A stretch of 38,405 bases of DNA from a virus. Of this stretch, positions 20,927 to 28,557 are shown piece after piece; within the stretch, counting starts at the first letter, position 1, and every line of letters starts with the position of its first letter. The stretch lies in the IMG/VR virus record IMGVR_UViG_3300032050_000349, positions 1 to 38,405 of that record; one strand, given 5' to 3'. The notes under the pieces were generated by a model that did not search any database, had not been told where the DNA came from, and saw only the letters and a program-made list of their open reading frames with translations. The translations under genes were made by a program, and so were the position numbers.

Positions 20927-21598
20927 TCAATCTATATGCACAAGCCCCTCAAATGGCGGGCAGTTATCTGTTTCAAATCCATTTTTCTGCCCCCAGAATC
21001 TTGTTTCCTTGCCCTTCCTGGTGGCATTGGCCAGGACAATAGGGCTTGAGTTGATAGCCCAAAATTGTTCAGCATCCCTAATTGCCTTTGCCATTTGTTC
21101 AACTGAAGGGGCCGTATAGGTTGCAAGGCCATCAATCTTAAATTCTGGTGGGCATAAAATAATTATGTTTTCTTTCCCAAGCTCTTTAACGGCCATTTGA
21201 ATTATATCTATTGGGTTTCTTGGGTAGCCCTGGGAAATGCCAAATGGTGCAATTAGGTGGTATTTATCTGGAAGCCCAATGGCTCTCTCGTCCCCAAGTC
21301 TATCTAAAACAATGCTATTTTTATCTGCGTCTTTTATTGAATGGTGGGAATATACAAAATCAGTCCAGCTTTTCTTGCTATTTCTATATTCATTGTATTT
21401 ATTTGGCCAGATTTCTAGGTCAATGACCGGCCCCTGCCTGTGGCCAGCCTTCACATAGGAAACCATTTCAAAAACTCCGTGATATTGGGCAAAGCAATCA
21501 AAAAATACTTTGTGACCTTTATCTGCCAAATACTTGCAGGCTGGCAAACATAGAAGCACATCGCCAAGCCTTTGGGAGTATTTAATTGTTATATTCAA
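20927..21598 (-). CDS. GT9 (heptosyltransferase)-like protein
   Basis: 223 aa, TTG start overlapping the previous stop. The start IKYSQRLGDVLLCLPA is the typical GT9/ADP-heptose transferase nucleotide-fold entry (IKxxxxLGDVxxxLPA). The middle YHLIAPFGISQGYPRNP and IIILCPPEF fit the second Rossmann domain, and the FWAINSSPIVLANATRKGK segment matches the donor-binding loop region (usually SGPxHLAxAxGxP); here it reads NSSPIVLANATRKGK. Shorter than cellular GT9 enzymes (about 330 aa). Likely transfers a sugar in the virion-region glycan module. Confidence 0.72.
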   Translation of the reverse strand: MNITIKYSQRLGDVLLCLPACKYLADKGHKVFFDCFAQYHGVFEMVSYVKAGHRQGPVIDLEIWPNKYNEYRNSKKSWTDFVYSHHSIKDADKNSIVLDRLGDERAIGLPDKYHLIAPFGISQGYPRNPIDIIQMAVKELGKENIIILCPPEFKIDGLATYTAPSVEQMAKAIRDAEQFWAINSSPIVLANATRKGKETRFWGQKNGFETDNCPPFEGLVHID

Positions 21599-22221
21599 AA
21601 TTTAATTCCAGCCATGGTTAAAATGTTGGGCAGGTCGCTGGTTGGCCTTCTTATTTCATCTTCTGGGTTTCCGTGCCATATTGGAGTAAATCCAGCCCTC
21701 TCCATTATGGTTGCAAGACCAGATGGAGAGAAGTGGTGGAAATGCTCGTTTTCCCTTCTGTGCTTCCAGCGAAAAAACCAATCATCCCCAATGTGATGAT
21801 ACCATGGAACAGAAATAAGTATTTGGTTTGTATAAAGTCCAGCAAGAAAGTCCTCAAGATTTCTTTCTTGAAGATGCTCTATTGAGTCAAAAAATGTTAT
21901 TAAATCAACCTCAATCCCATAGGTTATTGCTCTTACAATTCCTGGCTTTAATGGATAGTCTGAAATATCGTAACCATAGCATTCAATTCCATTTTCATTA
22001 CATATATTCAGAAAGCTCCCGTTGCCATATCCAAAATCAAGGATTGAATTAAATCTAAAAAACTTTTTTGCAATTTCAAATCTCAACTTGGACATTTGTT
22101 GGGTTGTTTGATATTTGTCATAAGTTAATTCAGAGTATTCCCTTGAATAAACTGGTGTTTCTCCGGTAATTTTATCCTGGTATATGTGACCTTCAGAAAT
22201 TTTTATATATCCATTTATCAT
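21595..22221 (-). CDS. SAM-dependent methyltransferase of the glycan module
   Basis: 208 aa. Motif I ILDFGYGNGSFLNIC and downstream YGYDISD, then LITFFDSIEHL and LISVPWYHH define a Methyltransf_23-like enzyme. The front holds a partial zinc-ribbon-free leader (GHIYQDKITGETPVYSREYSE). Such enzymes methylate sugars or sugar-nucleotides in glycan clusters. AT-rich, low CpG; starts with an ATG 7 nt after the previous stop. Confidence 0.75.
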   Translation of the reverse strand: MINGYIKISEGHIYQDKITGETPVYSREYSELTYDKYQTTQQMSKLRFEIAKKFFRFNSILDFGYGNGSFLNICNENGIECYGYDISDYPLKPGIVRAITYGIEVDLITFFDSIEHLQERNLEDFLAGLYTNQILISVPWYHHIGDDWFFRWKHRRENEHFHHFSPSGLATIMERAGFTPIWHGNPEDEIRRPTSDLPNILTMAGIKF

Positions 22222-22227
22222 TTTATT

Positions 22228-22725
22228 TTATGCTTTATTGAATCCAACAACAGAAAAAGACCAATACAAGTCTCTTTCGCTGTTAATTACATTCTTAAAT
22301 CCAACATCACATAATACCTTTTTAATGTTTTCTGGATAAAACAAATGATAGTGTTTTCTGTTGTTTTGAGGGTTCCAATACTCCATGTCTGGATGGGGTA
22401 GATATAGGAACAATACACCGTTGTTCTTTATGTGAGATTTCCAGTATTCTATTGCGTCAATATATTTTGGAAGATGCTCTAGCGTGTGACTGCTAAAAAT
22501 ATAGTCAAACTTTTTATTTGGAAGATTGAAGGCATCATATTCGTCGTCAATAAGTATATTGATTGGTCTTGCCCCAGGAAGAACCCAGCCAGAAATTCCA
22601 CCAATATCAAGCCCGTCTCCAACACAGAATTGCTTTGCAGTTTGGGCAATAAATGAACAGGCATTTCCAGTTTTAATGTATGATGGGTATAAGACATTTT
22701 TATACTTAAAGATCATCTTTTTCAT
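22228..22725 (-). CDS. SAM-dependent methyltransferase, second of the glycan module
   Basis: 165 aa from the ATG at 22725 with a GGGG ribosome site. VGDGLDIGGISGWVLPGA is the motif-I region, then INILIDDEYDAFNLP, FDYIFSSHTLEHL and LFLYLPHPDMEYW; a Methyltransf_11/23 pattern. Slightly short, with a truncated N-terminal lid. Its sugar or peptide target is unknown. AT-rich. Confidence 0.72.
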   Translation of the reverse strand: MKKMIFKYKNVLYPSYIKTGNACSFIAQTAKQFCVGDGLDIGGISGWVLPGARPINILIDDEYDAFNLPNKKFDYIFSSHTLEHLPKYIDAIEYWKSHIKNNGVLFLYLPHPDMEYWNPQNNRKHYHLFYPENIKKVLCDVGFKNVINSERDLYWSFSVVGFNKA

Positions 22726-22764
22726 TAAGCACCCCAATCTTTTTTGTTGCCAGACTCGGCCTTT

Positions 22765-24420
22765 CTAGCTCCAAGAATTGGCTTTTCTTTTTTCATAGAT
22801 GGCTTTACCTTTTTCATAAAACTCTGGCTTGTTGTGGTTCACTAGCTGTTTATCCGCTTCCTTCTGGGTGTAAATAGGATTCTCATGCACAAACTTCAAA
22901 TCCCTTGCCTCAACCACCACACCGTCGGCATAAGCCCTTTCTGTGAATTCATTGTCTGAATATAGCCCATCTGATTCTTGGTAATCCGGATGGAAGAGCC
23001 AGCCCCCCTGGGTTTCCAGCCTCTTTTTGTTTAGAATGGCCATACAAAGGAGTTTATCTGTTCGGTAGCCATCTGATACTGCCAGAACCTTATCCTCATT
23101 TTTAGAGCCAATTAAAGAGCAAATAGAGGCATCCCAATGTCTTGGCGGGCTCCAATCGTCAGACATCTGCACAATAATATCACTTTTGGCCAATTTTGCC
23201 CCATGGTTCCAGGCATTGATAATGCCACCAGGATTGCACCTAATGGCTTGGTGGGGGGTGTAGTCAATGGCGTCATCATGATCTACCATGAACAGCCATT
23301 CAACCTCCAGGGGCTTTTGAGCCAGAGAAAGCCATTGAAACCTTCTTTGCCATGCCACCTGTGGCCTTCCCTTGGTTGCATGAACCATGGTGATTCTGGG
23401 GGCTGGCTTCATCTTCTTCATCTTGTTTGCCTCATCTGTCTTGCCAACACAGACAGAGGCAGTTTCATATAAATCCATGGCTTGCCAGTTATAGATTGCT
23501 TCAACCTGGTTCCAGTAGTGGGAGGATGGCCTTGGTAGGCTCATGGCCGCCCTAGCAGAACCCCAAGCCTTAACCCATTGCCCCCTGCCAGCATACTCAA
23601 GCCCCGCCCAATAATAAGCCTCTCTCCTGTCTGGTTGCAGGGTGATGGCTTGGCCAAGGTATTTAAGCCTCTCTTCTGGCTTGGAACATCTGCCCATGTT
23701 GCAGAGAACATCATATCGAAGTGTGTCCTCAAGCTCTGGAAACATCAGAGCCATTGCCCCAAACTCAAGACACTTCTCCCAATTCATGGAAAGAAAGTAT
23801 TCTTGCTGGGTGTAGTAAAGGCTGTTGGGTGCTGGCTCCAGGGTGTCTTTTAGGATTGCAAAGTTTCTGTCTGCTGAAGCCTTTTTGTAGCCATGGGGCT
23901 TGTGAACCCTAACCACCTTATCAATCCCAAACATCTTTGTTGAATCCTTGGCCACCAGCATTTCATGAACCCTGTTCTTCCAATGGCATTTGCCTTTTCT
24001 GCTGGCCATTTCACGCAAAGGGATTAGGCCGGCGTTTTGAACATCGTATCTAAAGGCAATCAAATCAGCCCCTCTTTTGTTGGCCTCTTCAATGGCATCA
24101 TCCACCAGGGCTTCTGCCCCTGGTTGCATTACATCATCGGCATCTACCCACAATGCCCATTCATTCTTACAGGCTTCCAGGGCTGTGTTCCTGGCAGAAG
24201 CAAAATCGTCTATGTGCTTCCAATCAGTCTTTTTATTTTTGTAATGAACAACTCTAGCCCCGTGAGCCAATGCAATTTCTTCAGTTTTGTCTGCCTCAAG
24301 GCTCCCCCTAGAGATGCAAACAACAAACTCCTCTGCCATGGGCTTAAAGGATTCAAGGCATCTGCCAATGTAAGCTTCTTCATTTCCACAAATCAGATAA
24401 ATGCTGATGGGGTTTTTCAA
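22765..24420 (-). CDS. double GT2 glycosyltransferase with TPR linker
   Basis: 551 aa from TTG at 24420. First GT2 domain (1-200): ISIYLICGNEEAYIGRCLES, RNTALEACKNEWALWVDADD with DxD-like motif at 93-96. Middle (about 200-330) is TPR-like helical repeats (KYLGQAITLQPDRREAYYWAG). Second GT-A domain from about 342: ITMVHATKGRPQVAW with VDHDD at 379-383, WNHGAKLAKSDIIVQMSDDW and a C-terminal part. Both halves look catalytic, so two successive sugar transfers are possible. It lies right after a lipoprotein gene; acceptor is unknown, cytoplasmic. Confidence 0.82.
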   Translation of the reverse strand: MKNPISIYLICGNEEAYIGRCLESFKPMAEEFVVCISRGSLEADKTEEIALAHGARVVHYKNKKTDWKHIDDFASARNTALEACKNEWALWVDADDVMQPGAEALVDDAIEEANKRGADLIAFRYDVQNAGLIPLREMASRKGKCHWKNRVHEMLVAKDSTKMFGIDKVVRVHKPHGYKKASADRNFAILKDTLEPAPNSLYYTQQEYFLSMNWEKCLEFGAMALMFPELEDTLRYDVLCNMGRCSKPEERLKYLGQAITLQPDRREAYYWAGLEYAGRGQWVKAWGSARAAMSLPRPSSHYWNQVEAIYNWQAMDLYETASVCVGKTDEANKMKKMKPAPRITMVHATKGRPQVAWQRRFQWLSLAQKPLEVEWLFMVDHDDAIDYTPHQAIRCNPGGIINAWNHGAKLAKSDIIVQMSDDWSPPRHWDASICSLIGSKNEDKVLAVSDGYRTDKLLCMAILNKKRLETQGGWLFHPDYQESDGLYSDNEFTERAYADGVVVEARDLKFVHENPIYTQKEADKQLVNHNKPEFYEKGKAIYEKRKANSWS

Positions 24421-24456
24421 GGATTTCTTTTAGGATTTCAGATGGGTTTGTGTCAA

Positions 24457-24582
24457 TTATTCAAAAGGATTTTCCCACACTCCATTCACAGGGGTTTCTG
24501 GGTATTTTGTTTCTGGTAGCTCCTCATGCTGGATGGGCTTTTGGCAACCAGAAAGAATCAATACCAAGACAAGCCACTTCAT
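24457..24582 (-). CDS. small lipoprotein (41 aa)
   Basis: 41 aa: signal MKWLVLVLILSGC with lipobox LSGC, followed by QKPIQHEELPETKYPETPV, acidic and Pro-rich. Not long enough for routine calling, but it starts in an ATGA overlap with the upstream surface-protein gene. Predicted lipidated Cys13. A membrane-anchored inhibitor of receptor or superinfection is possible. It ends at a TTGACAC element. Confidence 0.65.
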   Translation of the reverse strand: MKWLVLVLILSGCQKPIQHEELPETKYPETPVNGVWENPFE

Positions 24583-25388
24583 CAGAGATTCAGTCCTTGA
24601 CCTATGGTTCCCCTATATAGCTCGTAGATATTAGTGTTAAGGGCTATATCTGATGCTGAACCACTCTGCTGAATCATTATGAATGCTATTTCAACATCCT
24701 TATTTGCACCATTTGAGCTAGTATTGTTTCCAATCAAAAGCGGGGTAACTTGTGCGGTTCCAGCATTGCCAGTATTTACAGAATTATTTATCCCTATCGC
24801 AGAACTCGCTCCATTGCCTTTTGCTGAAACCCAGCATTTTTGAGGTGAGGCTGGGTAGGTTGCGGTAGATGTGAGGATGGTTGCCCCAGTAGAAAGAGTA
24901 AGCTGTGAGGAAGCATTGGTCTGGCAAATTATTGGGCTTCCGCCAAATACACTTCCACTAAAAATAATTCCTCCAGATACGGCTGGAAGGTGAACTGCCG
25001 CATAAACATTAAAAGGCTGTCCCCTAAATAGTGATTGAGTATTTACTCTGGATGTCGTGTCTCCAGTAAGGAAGTTTAGACCATTCTGATTTCTTATTGG
25101 CCTTGTGGTTGTTGCATTAAGTGTTGCGGTTGTTAGCCCTCCAGAGTCCCCACCTAAAACATATAATGTATTTCCAGATGGTGTGTTTTGCCCCTGCCTT
25201 AATAATAGGCATGAACTGGTAGTCCACATCCCAAGTTGCTTTAAGCCCTTTACAAAATCATTGATTTGTATTTTTGTAGAAAGATCAGTTATGGATGCCG
25301 TGCTAAAATATGCCAGCGCATTAGCATCGAACTGATGTATCATCGGGCTGGATTTTAGCCCGAATCCATAGCGAAGGCCGTAGCCCAC
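24582..25388 (-). CDS. beta-rich (LamG/concanavalin-like) virion surface protein
   Basis: 268 aa from GTG at 25388 with GGAG nine bases before. Opening GYGLRYGFGLKSSP, then beta strands (FNVYAAVHLPAVSGGIIFSG) and a C-terminus IAFIMIQQSGSASDIALN then EIYxLY-type ending, which is the pattern of a concanavalin-like lectin fold used in phage surface proteins. Sits immediately after the 96-aa base protein, so a fibre attached by it is likely. Possible target of the neighbouring glycan enzymes. Confidence 0.66.
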   Translation of the reverse strand: MGYGLRYGFGLKSSPMIHQFDANALAYFSTASITDLSTKIQINDFVKGLKQLGMWTTSSCLLLRQGQNTPSGNTLYVLGGDSGGLTTATLNATTTRPIRNQNGLNFLTGDTTSRVNTQSLFRGQPFNVYAAVHLPAVSGGIIFSGSVFGGSPIICQTNASSQLTLSTGATILTSTATYPASPQKCWVSAKGNGASSAIGINNSVNTGNAGTAQVTPLLIGNNTSSNGANKDVEIAFIMIQQSGSASDIALNTNIYELYRGTIGQGLNL

Positions 25389-25392
25389 GGGA

Positions 25393-25683
25393 CTAGTCTC
25401 CGATGGCTAGAACAATGCCAGAATGAATCTGGAATGACGAGACATCCCCAGCTAGGTAAGTGCCGGCGGGAATCGTAATGGCGTTGGCAAGAGTAACGCT
25501 TGCAAAGCTGGACATTCCAGTAACCACAGAGGTAATGGCATAAAACTTTGCATCTGTGATTGCAACCAGGCCGGCAAAGCTTCCAGATACTGCACTTCCA
25601 GTTGTGGAAACATATTGTGTCCCCTCCCTGGCGGCGTGAGAGATTTGGTCGTAGTAAGGTTCAGAAGTGGAAATATCTGCCAT
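25393..25683 (-). CDS. small surface/fibre-base protein (96 aa)
   Basis: 96 aa with an AAGGAG leader after TTGACAC. Begins MADISTSEPYYDQISHAARE, then beta strands rich in Ala, Thr, Val ending IHSGIVLAIGD. The TYLAGDVSSFQIHSG ending is a pattern of small phage head-fibre base or spike proteins. Rich in CpG at its 3' end. Its promoter-proximal place after the terminator means expression depends on read-through. Confidence 0.6.
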   Translation of the reverse strand: MADISTSEPYYDQISHAAREGTQYVSTTGSAVSGSFAGLVAITDAKFYAITSVVTGMSSFASVTLANAITIPAGTYLAGDVSSFQIHSGIVLAIGD

Positions 25684-25702
25684 GGTATTGTTCTCCTTGT
25701 GT

Positions 25703-25739
25703 CAAAAAGAAGGGGCTAGAGTTTTTAGGCTCTAGCCCC
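25703..25739 (-). terminator. intrinsic terminator after major capsid gene
   Basis: Perfect 10-bp stem GGGGCTAGAG/CTCTAGCCCC (arms 25712-25721 and 25730-25739), an 8-nt loop and then TTCTTTTT on the minus strand. It ends the capsid transcript but leaves the genes after it in the same direction, so it should act as a partial terminator that lowers expression of surface and tail genes. Confidence 0.85.
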
Positions 25740-25765
25740 CTCAAGGAACACACAATCAGCAATCT

Positions 25766-26731
25766 TTAGGCGTAGCTGGTGGTGATACGAACACCTGCAT
25801 TCGCGTCAATGATCTTCTCGCTGGTGTTCATGCGAACACGGAGAACATTGGAGCGGCGGGCTTCATCACGATAGCTTTCGGAGACAAAGCCTCCGGGAGC
25901 ATCAGCAGACCACACCAGAGTCCGGCCAACTCCACCAGCCGTGAACTGACCACTCTGCACATTGGCGACAATGATCTGGCTGTTGGGAACAATGAAGCCA
26001 CCGGAGTAGCTTTTGTTCTTGTTGGCAGAATTGATGGCGGCCCGGCCCACGAGAACCTGCTCAACCCCGAGGGCGGCGGCAATCTCACTCTCGCTCAAGA
26101 GGCGGCCCTTGGTGTCAGAAATAACACCGAAGAACTGGTTCTGGAGTTTGGTGGTGCGGCGGATACGCTCAAACACAGGGGCAGACATGATGACTGTGTT
26201 GGCCTCATAACCAAGCTTGTTCAGCTCGGTGCGAGCGCCAGCCACATCACCAGCCACATCAATGTTGGCCAGGTTGGCGTTCGTGTAGGCCGAAATCGCG
26301 CTCTGGTCAGCAGTAGTGAATGGGGTGTTGGTGGCAAACAACAGGTCGCTCACACGCTTCTCATGGCCAAGTTTGATTTGGCGAAGGAGGAAGCGAGCCG
26401 AGGAAGCTTCAAGGTCAAAGAAGCGATCCGCATCACTACGGAAGCTATCATCAATAAGTTCCTCGAGGCCATACTCGATCGTGTCGTACGTGTCAGTTCC
26501 AAAGGAACGAGTAACACGCCCGTAGTCAGAGCCAGCCGCGCGGGGCTTGGAATCGTTGTTCAGAAGGTCAGCCTGTGCAAGCTGAACCTTGAGGTATTGG
26601 CCGCTCTTGGCAGAGACAGGGAGAAGAGGGAAAACCTCGGCCCCGATCAAGCCAGTATCGGCGTTAGGGGCTTCCACCAACGCTTGGTTGATGTCTGCCC
26701 GAATGGTGGTTCCACCAGAAATAAAGCTCAT
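25766..26731 (-). CDS. major capsid protein, lambda gpE-like
   Basis: 321 aa. Begins MSFISGGTTIRADINQALVE, then the gpE-family core: FPLLPVSAKSGQYLKVQ, a YGLEELIDDSFRSDAD helix, LLRQIKLGHEKRVSDLLF, VIMSAPVFERIRRTT, and the C-terminal SESYRDEARRSNVLRVRM. lambda gpE is 341 aa. CpG content and use of CGN arginine codons are much higher than in most neighbouring genes, as expected for a very highly expressed gene or for a recombination block. No signal; assembled around the nested scaffold. Confidence 0.9.
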   Translation of the reverse strand: MSFISGGTTIRADINQALVEAPNADTGLIGAEVFPLLPVSAKSGQYLKVQLAQADLLNNDSKPRAAGSDYGRVTRSFGTDTYDTIEYGLEELIDDSFRSDADRFFDLEASSARFLLRQIKLGHEKRVSDLLFATNTPFTTADQSAISAYTNANLANIDVAGDVAGARTELNKLGYEANTVIMSAPVFERIRRTTKLQNQFFGVISDTKGRLLSESEIAAALGVEQVLVGRAAINSANKNKSYSGGFIVPNSQIIVANVQSGQFTAGGVGRTLVWSADAPGGFVSESYRDEARRSNVLRVRMNTSEKIIDANAGVRITTSYA

Positions 26732-26756
26732 TATATTATTCTTTCTTGGTTAGGGT

Positions 26757-27119
26757 TTAGACCAGGGGAACAGCCACTTCGATCACAGCAGAAGTCGCGG
26801 TGGCGGCTTCCAGAGCAATCCCGGCAGTCACAAGGTTCGCCGCCAGGGTCGTCACCTGACCAGCAGAATCAAACTTCAGCACATCGCCAGCGGCACAAGT
26901 CCCGGAGACGGTTGCGAAGAAAGTGGGGTGGAACAGCTTCACGGTCACATAACCGTTGGCCGCCACATCTTCAATGGTTGAACCAATGGCTTTGGTCGCA
27001 CCAGTCACAGCCACATCAACACCACCAGCGGTGGTCGTGGAAGGCTGGACAAAGCGATAAGCCGAGATTGCGGACGAAGTGGAGAACGTCCGGAACCCAT
27101 TATCAATATTCGAGCTCAT
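26757..27119 (-). CDS. head decoration protein
   Basis: 120 aa. Beta-rich: STSSAISAYRFVQPSTTTAGG, then VKLFHPTFFATVSGTCAAGDV and the end VTAGIALEAATATSAVIEVAVP. The AGDVLKFDSAGQVTT and final AATATSAVIEV block is the pattern of DUF2190-type capsid decoration proteins. Located between scaffold and major capsid as gpD is in lambda. Has a TAACAAAGGA leader. Confidence 0.78.
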   Translation of the reverse strand: MSSNIDNGFRTFSTSSAISAYRFVQPSTTTAGGVDVAVTGATKAIGSTIEDVAANGYVTVKLFHPTFFATVSGTCAAGDVLKFDSAGQVTTLAANLVTAGIALEAATATSAVIEVAVPLV

Positions 27120-27135
27120 TATTATTTATCCTTTG

Positions 27136-27564
27136 TTAGATGTTCTTGATGCCGCGGCCAAGGGCTTCAGCATACTCTTTGGGGTTGGAAAGCATGACGG
27201 CCTTCATAGCCTTCAGCTTCGAAGTCTTGTATTCCGGGTGAGCAGAAACCAAGGCTTCAAAGTTCTTTGGCTCTTCCTTTTTCTCGGAGGCCACTTCAGC
27301 AACAGGGGAGGCAGGGATGGGCTTGATGCCAAACTCGGTGAGAACTTTCTTCACCACTTCAGCCATCTCAACACCCTCTTCCTCTTTTTCCTCTTCCTCT
27401 TTTTCAACAACAATGGTGGGAGCAGATTCGGCTTTCACCTCTTCTTTTTTCTCCTCTTCCTTCACCATTTCGTCTTTGGGTTTCATCGCCTCTTCCAAGG
27501 CGGACAGACGAACCTTAATTTCGTCCATATCCTTTTTGTAGTCGTAACCTTCTTTGTTTTCCAT
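27136..27564 (-). CDS. nested scaffold protein from internal start
   Basis: The ATG at 27564 inside the protease gene follows AAGAAGGAGAAGCA, the best ribosome site in this stretch, and TTGACA at 27580-27585. Product 142 aa: MENKEGYDYKKDMDEIK, a Glu/Lys coiled-coil body, and a C-terminal KAMKAVMLSNPKEYAEALGR basic helix expected to touch the capsid. Same principle as lambda Nu3 within C. Confidence 0.72.
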   Translation of the reverse strand: MENKEGYDYKKDMDEIKVRLSALEEAMKPKDEMVKEEEKKEEVKAESAPTIVVEKEEEEKEEEGVEMAEVVKKVLTEFGIKPIPASPVAEVASEKKEEPKNFEALVSAHPEYKTSKLKAMKAVMLSNPKEYAEALGRGIKNI

Positions 27565-28257
27565 TGCTTCTCCTTCTTTTGTCAAACCATCACCTTCAAC
27601 AACTGCATTGGGCAGGTCGATGGGAACTGGCTTTCCTCCGGCCATATAGCCGAACTTTTGCATAAATTTTACAACCTCTTCAAACAGGCCATTGGTGGCC
27701 GCAGGGCTGGAAACCAGGTCAGCAGAGGCAATGCTTTGGGGGCGAATGTAGTCCTTGCCCTCAATGGTTTCACTTTCATTCACAAAGGCCAAAGAGATTC
27801 CAAACTGATCTGGGGCTTCATCAGCCATTTCCTTAATCAGCCCGTAGTGGGGGCTGTTCTTCAGAAGCTTCAAATCTGCCACCAGCTTATCCCCCTCAAT
27901 CCTGGCATTCCTGGCAAAGCCAACGACAGCGTCCAAACCAGAGCCGTGATTCATCTTTACCTTCACACCATTGGGAGCCTTCTTCATAATCTCCATGGCT
28001 TTCTCTAGGCTCATCTTGTCCACAAAGAGGTCGTGGCCTTTGGCCTCCCCAATCTCAAGAATGCTTACCCCACCAAAATCAGTTTCCTCCATCTCACAAT
28101 CCCCACACTCCATTTCCTCTTCATCCCTATAAGTCTGGTAGGCAACAGCCGCCCTCTGGGTTTCATCTGGAAACTTGCTTACAGCTTCTTCATCTCCCAT
28201 GAACCTAGAAACAAACTCCTGTTCAGATTCGTCACCACGAGGTAGGGGAAGGGGCAT
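27136..28257 (-). CDS. prohead protease with C-terminal scaffold
   Basis: 373 aa. Residues 10-45 (SEQEFVSRFMGDEEAVSKF then PDETQRAAVAYQTYRDEE) is the short motif that precedes many phage proteases. Residues 64-190 form the protease: VKMNHGSGLDAVVGF with H104, QFGISLAFVN with S154, ADLVSSPAATNGLF. H104 and S154 are my best catalytic candidates. From 232 a Lys/Glu coiled coil follows, serving as scaffold and also made alone from an internal start. lambda C/Nu3 has the same plan. Confidence 0.8.
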   Translation of the reverse strand: MPLPLPRGDESEQEFVSRFMGDEEAVSKFPDETQRAAVAYQTYRDEEEMECGDCEMEETDFGGVSILEIGEAKGHDLFVDKMSLEKAMEIMKKAPNGVKVKMNHGSGLDAVVGFARNARIEGDKLVADLKLLKNSPHYGLIKEMADEAPDQFGISLAFVNESETIEGKDYIRPQSIASADLVSSPAATNGLFEEVVKFMQKFGYMAGGKPVPIDLPNAVVEGDGLTKEGEAMENKEGYDYKKDMDEIKVRLSALEEAMKPKDEMVKEEEKKEEVKAESAPTIVVEKEEEEKEEEGVEMAEVVKKVLTEFGIKPIPASPVAEVASEKKEEPKNFEALVSAHPEYKTSKLKAMKAVMLSNPKEYAEALGRGIKNI

Positions 28258-28288
28258 AAAAGCATCTTTTGTGTCAAAGCATTAAAAG

Positions 28289-28549
28289 CTAATAAACTGC
28301 ATTACCCTTTGCTTCTTCTTCCTCTGTATCTGATACTTCTTCTATTTCTGCGCCATAGTTATTTAACTGCATTGCCATATATCCACCAAAGAAGCCGTCA
28401 GAAGGTCCGTAATTTCTAACAGCACGGGCATATATTTTTTTAATAATTTCAACAAGTTGATCGTATTTAGAATCAATGGAAATTCCATCATCATCTATGG
28501 TTATCAATGTTTTTTCATCATTGTAAAAAATAGCAACTATTTTAATCAT
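28289..28549 (-). CDS. hypothetical acidic 86-aa protein
   Basis: 86 aa. Begins MIKIVAIFYNDEKTLITID, alternates beta strands and helices, contains YGPSDGFFGGYMAMQLNNYG and an acidic tail (SDTEEEEAKGNAVY). Placed between the portal fusion and protease, AT-rich compared to them. No family recognised; perhaps an accessory inserted into the head operon. Confidence 0.6.
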   Translation of the reverse strand: MIKIVAIFYNDEKTLITIDDDGISIDSKYDQLVEIIKKIYARAVRNYGPSDGFFGGYMAMQLNNYGAEIEEVSDTEEEEAKGNAVY

Positions 28550-28557
28550 AAAATCAA

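Noticed and set aside
26363-27139. 258-aa plus-strand frame
   Set aside because: Antisense to the well-recognised major capsid and decoration genes; low-complexity Gln/Arg/Trp end.
27079-28008. 309-aa open frame on the plus strand
   Set aside because: Antisense to the protease/scaffold gene; Phe/Leu runs mirror the Lys/Glu codons of the real coiled coil, with no start signal.
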